Shown here piece by piece: positions 52,046 through 60,933 of a DNA stretch of 64,000 nucleotides. Source of the DNA: MedAcidi-G1 sp002294285 (lineage in GTDB: Bacteria > Actinomycetota > Acidimicrobiia > Acidimicrobiales > MedAcidi-G1); contig CAXEUY010000001.1 of the NCBI GenBank assembly GCA_963999645.1, positions 124,001-188,000 on the forward strand, read 5' to 3'. The notes beneath the pieces were generated by a model. The model was given only the letters and a program-made list of their open reading frames with translations. It was not told the DNA's origin and ran no database searches. How positions within the stretch are numbered: the stretch's first letter is position 1; every line of letters starts with the position of its first letter. Made by a program: the position numbers and the translations under genes.

Positions 52046-53077
52046 ATGAAGGCAGCATTAATTACTGAAAAAGAAACGATTAGTTTTCTTGAGTTTGAAG
52101 AGCCAGAACCCGGGGCCGATCAGGTAGTTGTCGATATAACATTGTGCGGAATATGTGGAACTGACATACACGGATATAAAACGCCAGGACCAATGAGGCC
52201 ATCCATCTGTGGGCATGAATGGACTGGTGTCGTTAGTAAAACTGGCGTTGAGGTTACGAGAATCACTGAAGGGGACCGAGTGGTGGTCTCTGTTCCGCCA
52301 TCTTGTGGTTCTTGTTCTGCTTGCTTGGCGGGTCAAATGGATAAATGCATGACAGTTCTGGAAGCTACGGTAGGGGCAGGTCGTTTCGACACGCCACACG
52401 GTGGTTTTGCTGCCCAGATTGCAGTTAACCATTGGAGAACATTTTTGGCTGATCCAAGACTTACCGAAATTCAAGCGGCACAAATTGAACCTACAACCAT
52501 ATGTTTCCATGCGGTAAGGTCAACCCCCCCTGCATTGGGTGATGTTGTAGTGGTGCAGGGAGCGGGTCCAATAGGGTTAACCACCCTTCAGTGGGCTCGT
52601 GTTGCTGGTGCAGAAACACTCATAGCGGTTGAACCTGACCCTAATAGGAGAGAAGTTGCTTTGGCTCTTGGGGCCGATCACGCCGTAGAGGCGGGAGACT
52701 CAGCCGAAGAGTTCGTAAAAGATCTAACCTCAGGATTAGGGGCAGATGTCGTGTATGAATGCGCTGGTGTTGCTCCTGCTCTTCAAAGTGCCGTTGACTT
52801 GACTCGAAGAGGTGGAAAAGTCTCATTGATCGGTTTGGCTGCCTCTGACGCAATTACCAAGCCGGCTGAATGGTTGCGAAAAGAAATAAGCGTTTTCGCT
52901 TCGTTAGGCTATACACACGAAGAGTTTGAAATGTCAATGTCCTACGTGGCTGACGGCAGGGTTGATCTAGATGCTATTCATACTGGAAGTTTCCCTCTAA
53001 ATGACATCGAGGAAGCTTTTTCGGAATTATCAAGTGGTGTTTCGGAACAACTTAAAGTCCTGATCGATCCAAGATAA
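52046..53077 (+). CDS. Zinc-binding alcohol / sorbitol-type dehydrogenase (MDR)
   Basis: A 343-residue medium-chain dehydrogenase. The catalytic zinc motif is CGICGTDIHGYK near residue 35, with GHEWTGVV near residue 58, and the structural zinc lobe has CGSCSACLAGQMDKC near 90. The nucleotide motif GAGPIGLTTLQWA is near residue 172. It resembles 2,3-butanediol, sorbitol or threonine dehydrogenases. ATG 52046 stands 4 bases after the tRNA 3' end with no ribosome site, so it is translated from a processed tRNA-mRNA transcript or from a leaderless RNA. Confidence 0.92.
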   Translation: MKAALITEKETISFLEFEEPEPGADQVVVDITLCGICGTDIHGYKTPGPMRPSICGHEWTGVVSKTGVEVTRITEGDRVVVSVPPSCGSCSACLAGQMDKCMTVLEATVGAGRFDTPHGGFAAQIAVNHWRTFLADPRLTEIQAAQIEPTTICFHAVRSTPPALGDVVVVQGAGPIGLTTLQWARVAGAETLIAVEPDPNRREVALALGADHAVEAGDSAEEFVKDLTSGLGADVVYECAGVAPALQSAVDLTRRGGKVSLIGLAASDAITKPAEWLRKEISVFASLGYTHEEFEMSMSYVADGRVDLDAIHTGSFPLNDIEEAFSELSSGVSEQLKVLIDPR

Positions 53078-53233
53078 TTAGATCCGTTCTCCGATTTTCC
53101 AACCCGCAATTGATCCAGCTGGTACAAGAATCGCGAACGCCCACCATTCCTCCACTAAACCTCCAGCGATAATTGCTCCTGCTATTGAGAAGATTGCTCC
53201 AAAAAATACCGGAGCAATGGTTGTTTTACTCAT
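53078..53233 (-). CDS. Small membrane protein, 51 residues
   Basis: ATG 53233 to TAA 53080-53078 encodes 51 residues with two hydrophobic helices (residues about 6-25 and 31-44) joined by GGLVEEWWA. GGGAGAACT directly precedes the start, a good ribosome site. The stop is adjacent to that of the dehydrogenase on the other strand. It resembles no family I can name; the 222-base gap upstream to the BldD-like gene is AT-rich and holds no ORF. Confidence 0.75.
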   Translation of the reverse strand: MSKTTIAPVFFGAIFSIAGAIIAGGLVEEWWAFAILVPAGSIAGWKIGERI

Positions 53234-53455
53234 AGTTCTCCCATCCTTCAAGGAAACATTACAAGATTAATCATTATTGATCTTGGATGATTTGAAAACA
53301 TGGGTTATTTGACTTGGAATCGATTAGAGGTGGATCTTAAAAAATTTTCAACATTTAAAATTGTTTACTTAATGAAAATTATTAAAATTCCCACTTTTAG
53401 ACATATTGTCACCACAGAGAGTAATAAAATGTATTCAGATAGGTTTAGGTGTTGA

Positions 53456-53989
53456 ATGGAAAAAGATTCAGAAGATCAAGATAAGGCATACAGGATCCTT
53501 GTCGGTGAAAGAATCCGTTCCATCCGTAAGCAGAAGCGTCTTTCACTGCAAGAAGTGGAGTCAAGATCTGAAGCCGAATTTAAAGCGTCTGTTTTGGGAG
53601 CATACGAAAGGGCAGACAGAGCAATTTCTGTTCCAAGATTGCAAAGACTTGCAATCTTCTACAACGTCCCAGTGGATCAACTTTTGCCAGGAGAAGATGC
53701 ACTTAATGAACTGACTGAAAGTTCGTTCTCTTCGACAGATAGCGATTTGAACGATAGAAGTATTGTTATCGATTTAACGAAACTTAGTGACTCCAAAGCT
53801 CCAGAGTCAGCTGTGATAGATCGCTACTTAAAAATCATTCAAGTCAAGAGGCAGGATTTTAATGGCCGTGTTCTAACTATAAGACGCGATGATTTACAGG
53901 CGTTAGCCGCAATTATCGGGACAACAGTAGAGGAAGCCCCTCAACGGCTTGACGATTTAAATTTGCTTCGAGATGCGATTTCAAGCTAG
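53456..53989 (+). CDS. BldD-like transcriptional regulator with c-di-GMP-type C-terminal domain
   Basis: A 177-residue regulator. The N-terminal helix-turn-helix covers residues 14-80, with RIRSIRKQKRLSLQEVE, LGAYERADRAISVPRL and FYNVPVDQLLPG, matching BldD. The C-terminal domain has RQDFNGRVLTIRRDDL near residue 136, which corresponds to the cyclic-di-GMP signature RGD-x8-RQDD of Streptomyces BldD, with RQD and RRDD here. The arginine and aspartate positions remain. Upstream, GTCAC at 53408-53412 and GTAAT at 53421-53425 are a weak match to a BldD box. Its usual role is developmental repression; here it may control a housekeeping set. Confidence 0.9.
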   Translation: MEKDSEDQDKAYRILVGERIRSIRKQKRLSLQEVESRSEAEFKASVLGAYERADRAISVPRLQRLAIFYNVPVDQLLPGEDALNELTESSFSSTDSDLNDRSIVIDLTKLSDSKAPESAVIDRYLKIIQVKRQDFNGRVLTIRRDDLQALAAIIGTTVEEAPQRLDDLNLLRDAISS

Positions 53990-54022
53990 TACCCCTATAA
54001 CCGGCCGGTAGTCTTAAAAACG

Positions 54023-56611
54023 ATGAGTGTTTTATCACGTGTTCTTCGAAGTGGTGAGGGTAAGAAACTTAAAGCTATTGAATCTTTGGTACCTGATATA
54101 AATTCCTATGAACCAGAGTTTGAAAAATTACCGGATCAAGCACTTCAAGCCAAAACAAATGAATTTAAAGAAAGACTGGGAAGAGGGGAAGAACTCGATG
54201 ACCTGCTAGTCGAATCTTTCGCTGTTGTCAGAGAAGCTGCACGTAGGGTCATCGGACAGCGTCATTACGACGTCCAGATGATGGGAGGCATAGCTTTGCA
54301 TCTTGGCTGGGTAGCAGAGATGAGGACCGGAGAAGGTAAAACTCTAGTTTCAACGCTAGCTGCATATTTGAATGGACTAGCCGGAAAGGGTGTCCACCTG
54401 TGCACAGTTAACGATTATTTAGCGACCCGAGACAGTGAGTGGATGGGTCAGCTTCATAAATGGCTCGGTCTTTCTGTTGGGTTGGTTGTCCCATCTGTCG
54501 CTGACAGGGTTGAAAAACGTAAAGCCTATTTGGCTGATATTACATACGGAACTAATAATGAACTTGGTTTTGATTATTTACGTGACAACATGGCTTTAGA
54601 CAAGGATGAACTCAGCCAAAGGGGGCACAACTTCTGCATTGTCGATGAGGTTGATTCAATCTTGATAGACGAGGCTAGAACACCTTTGATAATTAGTGGC
54701 AAGGCAAGCGATGCACTGGAGATGTATCAGAAATTTTCAACAGTGGTAAGGAACCTTAAACGAGATTCGCATTATGAGGTTGATGAAGAAAAGAGAATAA
54801 TTGCTCCCACAGAAGATGGAGTAAAAGCAGTTGAGAAAGCATTAGGTATCGAGAATTTATATGACCAGGTTTCTTCGAACCTAGTGCATCAATTACATGC
54901 TGCAATTAAAGCAAAAGAGTTGTATCAAAAAGACCGTGATTACATAGTGACTGATGGTGAAGTAAGAATCGTTGATGAGTTCACAGGACGTGTTCTTGAA
55001 GGTCGTAGATGGTCTGATGGGATACATCAAGCGATTGAAGCTAAAGAGAAAGTTTCTGTAAAAGAAGAAAATCAAACTCTAGCCACTATCACTTTGCAGA
55101 ATTATTTTCGTATGTACGAGAAACTTTCAGGTATGACTGGAACTGCTTCAACTGAGGCGGCAGAGCTTTCGGGTATTTATGGTTTGCAAGTAGTCACAAT
55201 TCCCACTCATAAGCCAATGGTCAGAGATGACCGTTCCGACCTTGTCTACAAGACTGAAGCAGGGAAATTTCAAGCTTTGGTAAGCGACATAGTTGAGAGA
55301 CAATCAAAAGGCCAGCCCGTATTGGTGGGAACCATTTCAGTTGAAAAATCTGAAAAAATTTCACGAGAACTAGAGAAACGAGGGATTTCTCACGAGGTTC
55401 TTAACGCTAAACAGCACTTCAGAGAGGCAGAAATAGTTTCGCAAGCTGGACGTCCAGGTGCTGTAACTGTAGCTACGAATATGGCTGGTAGAGGCGTTGA
55501 CATAATGCTTGGTGGAAATCCATCCACACATGGAGATGAGGTTCTTGAAAGCGGAGGTCTTTATGTTTTGGGAACAGAGCGCCATGAAAGTAGAAGGATT
55601 GACAATCAGCTTCGCGGGCGAAGTGGTCGACAGGGAGACGTAGGAGAAAGCCGCTTCTATCTCTCACTTGAAGACGAACTTATGAGACTTTTCGCATCTG
55701 GTGCCTTGCGTAATGTGATGGACCGGACTTTGCCAGAAGATGTGCCAATTGAGTCAAAAATGGTGACAAAAGCTATAGAAAGAGCTCAAACCACGGTTGA
55801 GCAAAAGAATGCAGAAGCGCGGAAAAACGTCTTGAAATATGACGAAGTTATGAATGAACAGAGAAAAGTCATATATAGGAGGCGCAATGAAATACTTAAC
55901 GGGGCGGATCTTAGAGGTTCCGTTTTGGAGGCAGTAGATGCAGTAGTAGATGAGATGTTGGAAACCTTTTGCGCTGAAGAGATGCCTGAAGATTGGGATT
56001 TGACGGGTCTGTTGAATGAGGTAAATGGATTTTGGCCCAGCAAAATTCTCTTAGATGATTTGGATTCGATCCAAGAAATTTCGGATTTAGAAAGGCTTTT
56101 AAAGGACAGCGCGGTTGAGTTATTTGAGTCAAGAGAGAGAGATCTTGGTGTAGAAAATTTACGTGAAGTTGAGCGGCAAGTGATGCTCAGAATAATTGAT
56201 CAAAGATGGAGAGAGCATCTTTATGAAATGGACCATCTTCGCGATGGGATTCATTTAAGAGCTATGGCGCAGAAGGACCCTACAACCGAATGGCAAAGAG
56301 AAGGTTTTGAATTATTTCAAGAATTAACTGAAATTTTGCGAAGAGATTTGGTTCGCTACATTATGCGGGTTCAAGTGTCTTCAGCAGAACAAGAAGAAAG
56401 AATTCCAGAAGAGCTTGAAACAAGCGGCCCCGAAGGCCCTGTTTCAGGAGCAGCGGCAGTAGCAATGGCGGCTGGTGTTCCCGAAGAAGTAAAAGAAAGT
56501 AGAAAAATTGTCACTCAACAAAAAGTAAAAGATGAAAAAGAGTCGACACCGAGAAACGCTCCTTGCCATTGCGGTTCCGGACGCAAGTTTAAACATTGCC
56601 ACGGCCGTTGA
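54023..56611 (+). CDS. secA: Preprotein translocase ATPase SecA
   Basis: An 862-residue SecA motor for protein export. Walker A MRTGEGKTLVST is near residue 100, the DEAD-like VDEVDSILIDEARTPLIISG (split) near 208, the helicase motif ITVATNMAGRGVDIML-type near 485 and GRSGRQGD near 530. The C-terminus carries the zinc/SecB tail CHCGSGRKFKHCHGR. It lies between bldD-like and prfB; a 34-base gap separates it from the regulator. Confidence 0.97.
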   Translation: MSVLSRVLRSGEGKKLKAIESLVPDINSYEPEFEKLPDQALQAKTNEFKERLGRGEELDDLLVESFAVVREAARRVIGQRHYDVQMMGGIALHLGWVAEMRTGEGKTLVSTLAAYLNGLAGKGVHLCTVNDYLATRDSEWMGQLHKWLGLSVGLVVPSVADRVEKRKAYLADITYGTNNELGFDYLRDNMALDKDELSQRGHNFCIVDEVDSILIDEARTPLIISGKASDALEMYQKFSTVVRNLKRDSHYEVDEEKRIIAPTEDGVKAVEKALGIENLYDQVSSNLVHQLHAAIKAKELYQKDRDYIVTDGEVRIVDEFTGRVLEGRRWSDGIHQAIEAKEKVSVKEENQTLATITLQNYFRMYEKLSGMTGTASTEAAELSGIYGLQVVTIPTHKPMVRDDRSDLVYKTEAGKFQALVSDIVERQSKGQPVLVGTISVEKSEKISRELEKRGISHEVLNAKQHFREAEIVSQAGRPGAVTVATNMAGRGVDIMLGGNPSTHGDEVLESGGLYVLGTERHESRRIDNQLRGRSGRQGDVGESRFYLSLEDELMRLFASGALRNVMDRTLPEDVPIESKMVTKAIERAQTTVEQKNAEARKNVLKYDEVMNEQRKVIYRRRNEILNGADLRGSVLEAVDAVVDEMLETFCAEEMPEDWDLTGLLNEVNGFWPSKILLDDLDSIQEISDLERLLKDSAVELFESRERDLGVENLREVERQVMLRIIDQRWREHLYEMDHLRDGIHLRAMAQKDPTTEWQREGFELFQELTEILRRDLVRYIMRVQVSSAEQEERIPEELETSGPEGPVSGAAAVAMAAGVPEEVKESRKIVTQQKVKDEKESTPRNAPCHCGSGRKFKHCHGR

Positions 56612-56662
56612 TATCCAAGTCAATAGACTAATTGAGCGTGTCTTTTAGGAGAAATATTTCAA

Positions 56663-57763
56663 ATGAATGATTTTTCGCAGGAGATTTTACTTCTCCGTCA
56701 GCGACTCAATGAAGCAGAAAAATATTTGAAGATCAATGAACTCAAAGACCAGAAGGTCATTTTAGAAGAAGAACTGGCTAAACCTGAACTATGGAATGAT
56801 CAAGACAAAGGCCGTCAAGTTCAAATTGATTTATCGCGGGTAGTGGAAGACTTAGAACGTTATGTGGCTTTAGAGGAGCAGATAGAAGAAGCTGAGACTT
56901 TGATCGAGATGGCGGCTGAAGAGAAAGACGAAAGTCTTAATGAAGAGATAGAGAGATTGATTGCTGCAGCTGTAACGGACTTCGATTCTCTTGAGGTGCA
57001 GAGTCTTCTTTCGGGAGAATATGACATAGAAGACGCGGTATGTCAGATTCAAGCAGGTGCTGGTGGTACTGACGCTCAAGACTGGGCAGAAATGTTGTTG
57101 AGAATGTACACAAGATGGGCTGAAAGTAAAGGTTTAAAAGTTGAGCTAGATTCAGTGTCACCGGGTACTGAAGCGGGAATCAGTTCTGCTGAATTTATTG
57201 TGCGAGGTCGCCACTCTTTCGGATTCTTACAAAGCGAGCGTGGTGTCCATAGATTGGTAAGGATCTCGCCGTTTAACAAAGAGTCCAAACGGCATACAGC
57301 CTTCGCATCTTTTCAGGTAGTGCCTTTTTTTGAAAAGGTGACTGAGCAGATCGACATTGATGAAACGGAATTACGTATAGATACTTACAGGTCTTCAGGC
57401 GCAGGAGGTCAGCATGTTAATGTGACAGATTCTGCAGTGCGTATCACGCATATCCCAACTGGAATAGTTACATCCTGTCAAAACGAGAGAAGTCAACATC
57501 AAAATCGTGACCGCGCCATGCAAATGTTGGCAGCAAAACTGCTTGATCTTGAAAGACAACGTCGTGACGAGCAGATTGCCGAGATAAGTGGTGAGCAGTC
57601 AAACGTTGATTTTGGAAGTCAAATCCGTTCTTATGTGTTACATCCTTATCAGATGGTGAAAGATTTACGAACCGATTTTGAAATTGGTGATGTAACGAGA
57701 GTGCTTGATGGAGACCTCGATGGCTTTATAGAGTCATTTCTTCGTTGGAACAGAGCAAGGTGA
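56663..57763 (+). CDS. prfB: Peptide chain release factor 2
   Basis: A 366-residue RF2. The stop-codon recognition region has SPGTEAGIS near residue 165, and the catalytic GGQ is in SSGAGGQHVNVTDSAVR near residue 248. The N-terminus reads through the position of the usual programmed frameshift (YLKINELKDQK) with no internal TGA, so frameshift autoregulation is absent. RF2 terminates at TGA and TAA; since this genome also uses TGA for selenocysteine, RF2 competes with SelB at those codons. ATG 56663 follows GGAG. Confidence 0.96.
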   Translation: MNDFSQEILLLRQRLNEAEKYLKINELKDQKVILEEELAKPELWNDQDKGRQVQIDLSRVVEDLERYVALEEQIEEAETLIEMAAEEKDESLNEEIERLIAAAVTDFDSLEVQSLLSGEYDIEDAVCQIQAGAGGTDAQDWAEMLLRMYTRWAESKGLKVELDSVSPGTEAGISSAEFIVRGRHSFGFLQSERGVHRLVRISPFNKESKRHTAFASFQVVPFFEKVTEQIDIDETELRIDTYRSSGAGGQHVNVTDSAVRITHIPTGIVTSCQNERSQHQNRDRAMQMLAAKLLDLERQRRDEQIAEISGEQSNVDFGSQIRSYVLHPYQMVKDLRTDFEIGDVTRVLDGDLDGFIESFLRWNRAR

Positions 57764-57910
57764 ACGGGAAAGGAGAGGTAATGAAATGTTTTCGTGCCGT
57801 CTATCTGCTACTTTCTCCGCGATGCCAAAAGTTATATTTACGAGTCATTTGATGATAAAAAGTGATAGTACTTTTCGAATTGACTACAAAAGACGTGACA
57901 GGGGGCAATA

Positions 57911-58588
57911 ATGATCCGATTTGAAGCTGTCACTAAATCCTATAAAGGTACAGTTGTGGCTCTTAGAGAGGCATCAGCTGAAATACAAAGAGGCGAATTT
58001 GTATTTCTTGTCGGTCCTTCAGGTTCAGGAAAGTCGACTTTTATCCGCTTGATTAATAGAGAAGAAGTTCCTGATGCGGGAAAAATTTTAGTTGCGGGAA
58101 AAGATATTAGTTCGCTCAGTTCTTGGAAAGTGCCCTACCTGAGGAGACAAATTGGCTATGTATTTCAGGACTACAAGCTTTTACCGAAAAAAACAGTCAT
58201 CGAAAATGTTGCTTTTGCCCTGGAAGTAATAGGAAGACCAAGGCCAATAATCAAACGTCAAGTTCCCGCTATTTTGGAACTTGTTGGGCTTTCTAAAAAA
58301 GCTGATCGTCTTCCGGAAGAGTTGTCCGGCGGTGAGCAGCAGAGAGTGTCGATCGCTAGAGCTTTTGTTAATAGACCTTTGATTCTTTTAGCTGATGAAC
58401 CAACTGGAAATTTAGATCCGGCGACATCTGTTGGCATTATGAGGCTTTTGGACAGAATAAACCGCAGTGGAACTACTGTTGTAATGGCCACTCATGACCG
58501 AGGAATCGTGGACTCGATGAGACGAAGGGTTATAGAGCTGGACAGGGGAATTCTTGTACGCGATGAATCACGTGGAGTTTACGAATGA
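57911..58588 (+). CDS. ftsE: Cell-division ATP-binding protein FtsE
   Basis: A 225-residue ABC ATPase. Walker A VGPSGSGKSTFIRL near residue 35, Q-loop VFQDYKLLP near 85, LSGGEQQRVSIARAF near 138, Walker B LLADEPTGNLD near 162 and ATHDRGIV near 195 are all present. It pairs with FtsX in the divisome to control peptidoglycan hydrolase activity. GGGGG lies six bases ahead. The 147-base gap upstream holds no ORF and probably contains its promoter. Confidence 0.95.
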   Translation: MIRFEAVTKSYKGTVVALREASAEIQRGEFVFLVGPSGSGKSTFIRLINREEVPDAGKILVAGKDISSLSSWKVPYLRRQIGYVFQDYKLLPKKTVIENVAFALEVIGRPRPIIKRQVPAILELVGLSKKADRLPEELSGGEQQRVSIARAFVNRPLILLADEPTGNLDPATSVGIMRLLDRINRSGTTVVMATHDRGIVDSMRRRVIELDRGILVRDESRGVYE

Positions 58589-58622
58589 ATATACGTTGCG
58601 TTTATGATGAGAGTGCGACTGG

Positions 58623-59519
58623 ATGATTTTTAGATTTTGGTATTTTATTCGTGAGACGTTTGTAAGTCTTTGGAGGAACCTCAGTTTAACTCTTGCAGCT
58701 ATCTTGACTGTTGCCATATCCTTGGCACTAGTTGGTTCATCTTTGCTGATTCGAGAGGGAGCCGATCAGGCTACTGCACAATTTCAAGAAGGTGTTGAAT
58801 TTATTGTTTTCATGAATGCTGACGCATTAGAAAACCAAAATGAAGCAATCAGAAAAGTTTTAGATACGAGCCCTGCGATCAAAGAGTATGTTTATGTTGA
58901 TAAATTCGCTGCGTACGAAGAGTTTCGTGAACTTTTTGTTGACAAACCCGAACTGGTTGAGAGTGTTACACCCGAGATAATGCCTCCCTCTTATCGGATT
59001 GTTCCAAGTGACCCTGATGCTGACAATGTTACGGAATTAGCTAGACAGTTTTCTGAACAACCTGGTGTTAAAGAGGTAGCAACAGCGACAGAAGCCATTA
59101 GGCAAATAGAGGATTTTTCTACAAGAGTGAGTCAGGCTCTACTGGTAGCGGCAATAGTTCTGGTAGCCGTTTCAGCTGTACTGATATTAAATACTGTTTT
59201 CACTGCTATATCTGGCCGGAAAACTGAAATAGAGGTCATGAAGTTGGTTGGTGCTACAAATTGGTTTATAAGGATTCCATTTATGCTTGAAGGGACCATA
59301 CATGGCCTCATGGGAGCTGGACTTGCGGTTCCGGCTCTATTCGTAGTTGACAGTAAAGTTCTTGCTTATTTTCAGGAGTCTGAGGCAGTGCCTCTATTTA
59401 GGGGATTTGCGGTTCCAGATGGTTTCGTATGGAGCACAAGTATCTGGATACTAGTGATTGGAGCAGCGATCGGCATGATCGGTTCAGCTTTTGCTGTGAC
59501 CAGATACTTGGATGTCTGA
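58623..59519 (+). CDS. ftsX: Cell-division permease-like protein FtsX
   Basis: A 298-residue membrane protein. The cytoplasmic start is RFWYFIRETFVSLWRN, then a first helix (residues 20-45), an extracellular loop of about 120 residues (near 50-170), and three more helices (about 175-200, 215-240 and 270-295), the FtsX topology. It ends with TGA, in frame with the next gene, but that join is taken as chance. It follows FtsE by 34 bases. Confidence 0.94.
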   Translation: MIFRFWYFIRETFVSLWRNLSLTLAAILTVAISLALVGSSLLIREGADQATAQFQEGVEFIVFMNADALENQNEAIRKVLDTSPAIKEYVYVDKFAAYEEFRELFVDKPELVESVTPEIMPPSYRIVPSDPDADNVTELARQFSEQPGVKEVATATEAIRQIEDFSTRVSQALLVAAIVLVAVSAVLILNTVFTAISGRKTEIEVMKLVGATNWFIRIPFMLEGTIHGLMGAGLAVPALFVVDSKVLAYFQESEAVPLFRGFAVPDGFVWSTSIWILVIGAAIGMIGSAFAVTRYLDV

Positions 59520-59522
59520 CTT

Positions 59523-59879
59523 TTGGGTAACAACAATAGTTTTTTAAATTCCAACTTAAATCCACCTGAGCGTGGTCAAATAATCGACACCTCTATAAAT
59601 GGCAGGGACCTGATCGTTTGGAGAACTGAGAATGGAGTGTTGTGCACAATGGAAGCAAGGTGTCCCCATCAATGGACACACTTGGCATCCGAAGGTGTAG
59701 TTGATGGTGAAGAGATAATTTGCATGACACATTTCTGGCGCTTCTCGACACTGGGAGAAGGATGCAAGTTAAATGTAAAAGGTAGACGTGACCCGAAAGG
59801 GGACATCGAAGTATTTCCATGTTATGAGAAAGAAGGCAAAATCTGGATTGCTTTGGAAGGTGAGGACAACAGTGAGTGA
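59523..59879 (+). CDS. Rieske [2Fe-2S] domain protein
   Basis: A 118-residue small Rieske protein. The iron-sulfur ligands are C-x-H in EARCPHQWTHL near residue 47 and C-x2-H in IICMTHFWRF near residue 67. It starts with TTG 59523. It could be an electron carrier for an oxygenase, or the Rieske part of a small ferredoxin subunit. It overlaps the methyltransferase gene by 8 bases, so the two are probably co-translated. Confidence 0.87.
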   Translation: MGNNNSFLNSNLNPPERGQIIDTSINGRDLIVWRTENGVLCTMEARCPHQWTHLASEGVVDGEEIICMTHFWRFSTLGEGCKLNVKGRRDPKGDIEVFPCYEKEGKIWIALEGEDNSE

Positions 59880-60933
59880 AAATTTAGATTTGGAAAAATT
59901 ACAAAAATACGCCTTGAACACTTGGTTGTTCAAACAAGGAGAAATGGTCTCGTTGATGATACATCTCGGTTATCGTTTAGGCCTTTATAGAGCTATGGAT
60001 GGCCAAGGCATGATCTCGGCTAAAGAACTGTCTGAAGTCTCAGGCTGTCATGAAAGATGGATTTTGGAGTGGCTAAGGTGTAATGCAGCCGCGGGTCTAA
60101 TAAAAACTTCCGACGGCGTTAGTTTTGAGCTAGAAGCAGAAGGTGCAGCGGTTCTTTCTAAAGCGGACGAACCTACTTATGCCGCTGCAGTTTTTGCGAA
60201 TATTAAGCCTATTGAAGTCATTGATGGAATCGCTGAAGCATTTAAAACCGGAATCGGTTTAAGTTATGACGGACAAGGAGAGGGTTCAGAGCACGCAGTG
60301 GAAGCTATGTGTGGTCCCATGTCTAAAGCATTGCTAGTTTCTCAGGTCCTGCCTCTGTTGGATGGTGTGGCGAACAAGATGAAAAAAGGAGCGAAAGTTC
60401 TGGATGTAGGTTGTGGAACTGGACTTGCTATAGAACTTTTAGCTGAAGCCTTTCCTGAGTCTTTTTTTGTTGGTTATGATCCTTCTAGTAGGGCTATAGA
60501 AGCCGCTAAACAAAGATTTTCAGAATTTGAAAACGTTGAGCTATTTAATCTTGGGGCAGAGGAGATTCCTGATTCGGGAGACGTGGATTTCGCAATGACG
60601 TTGGACTGCCTTCATGACATGCCAAGACCTGACTTGGCCCTTAAAGCTATTTGGGGTGCATTGAAAAAGGACGGAACTCTTTTAGTGAAAGAAATCAAAT
60701 CTTCTGCTGTATGGGATGACAATTTGAGAAACCCAGTTCTCGCATTGATGTACGCAACTTCGATAACTACGTGTTTGTCATCAGCAATGTCTGATAAAGA
60801 CACTTTAGGTTTGGGTACTTTAGGTTTGAATCCAGATTTGTTATCAGAGATGACCAGAGAGGCAGGATTTACCTCTTTTCAGCAACACAAGGTCGATGAT
60901 CCAACGAATCTATATTACGAAGTTCGTCCTTGA
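59872..60933 (+). CDS. SAM-dependent methyltransferase (class I)
   Basis: A 353-residue methyltransferase. An N-terminal winged-helix-like region (MVSLMIHLGYRLGLYRAM, about residues 23-40) precedes the SAM motif VLDVGCGTGLAIELLAEAF near residue 176, GYDPSS near 204 and the acidic AMTLDCLHDM near 240. The shape resembles O-methyltransferases and bacteriochlorophyll or polyketide types. GTG 59872 is the likely start; the longer frame from 59788 lies inside the Rieske gene. The substrate is unknown. Confidence 0.9.
   Translation: MSENLDLEKLQKYALNTWLFKQGEMVSLMIHLGYRLGLYRAMDGQGMISAKELSEVSGCHERWILEWLRCNAAAGLIKTSDGVSFELEAEGAAVLSKADEPTYAAAVFANIKPIEVIDGIAEAFKTGIGLSYDGQGEGSEHAVEAMCGPMSKALLVSQVLPLLDGVANKMKKGAKVLDVGCGTGLAIELLAEAFPESFFVGYDPSSRAIEAAKQRFSEFENVELFNLGAEEIPDSGDVDFAMTLDCLHDMPRPDLALKAIWGALKKDGTLLVKEIKSSAVWDDNLRNPVLALMYATSITTCLSSAMSDKDTLGLGTLGLNPDLLSEMTREAGFTSFQQHKVDDPTNLYYEVRP

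Noticed and set aside
53408..53425. BldD-box-like GTCAC / GTAAT pair upstream of the BldD-like gene
   Set aside because: Only one half site matches fully; too weak to list as an operator.
56663..56830. Programmed frameshift in prfB
   Set aside because: The N-terminal region is continuous in one frame with no internal TGA.
59517..59525. TGA stop of ftsX in frame with the TTG start of the Rieske gene, resembling a recoded TGA
   Set aside because: FtsX ends at its usual place, no cysteine or redox motif surrounds the TGA, and no hairpin follows at 18-25 nt. It is a chance in-frame junction and a caution for the 34852 case.
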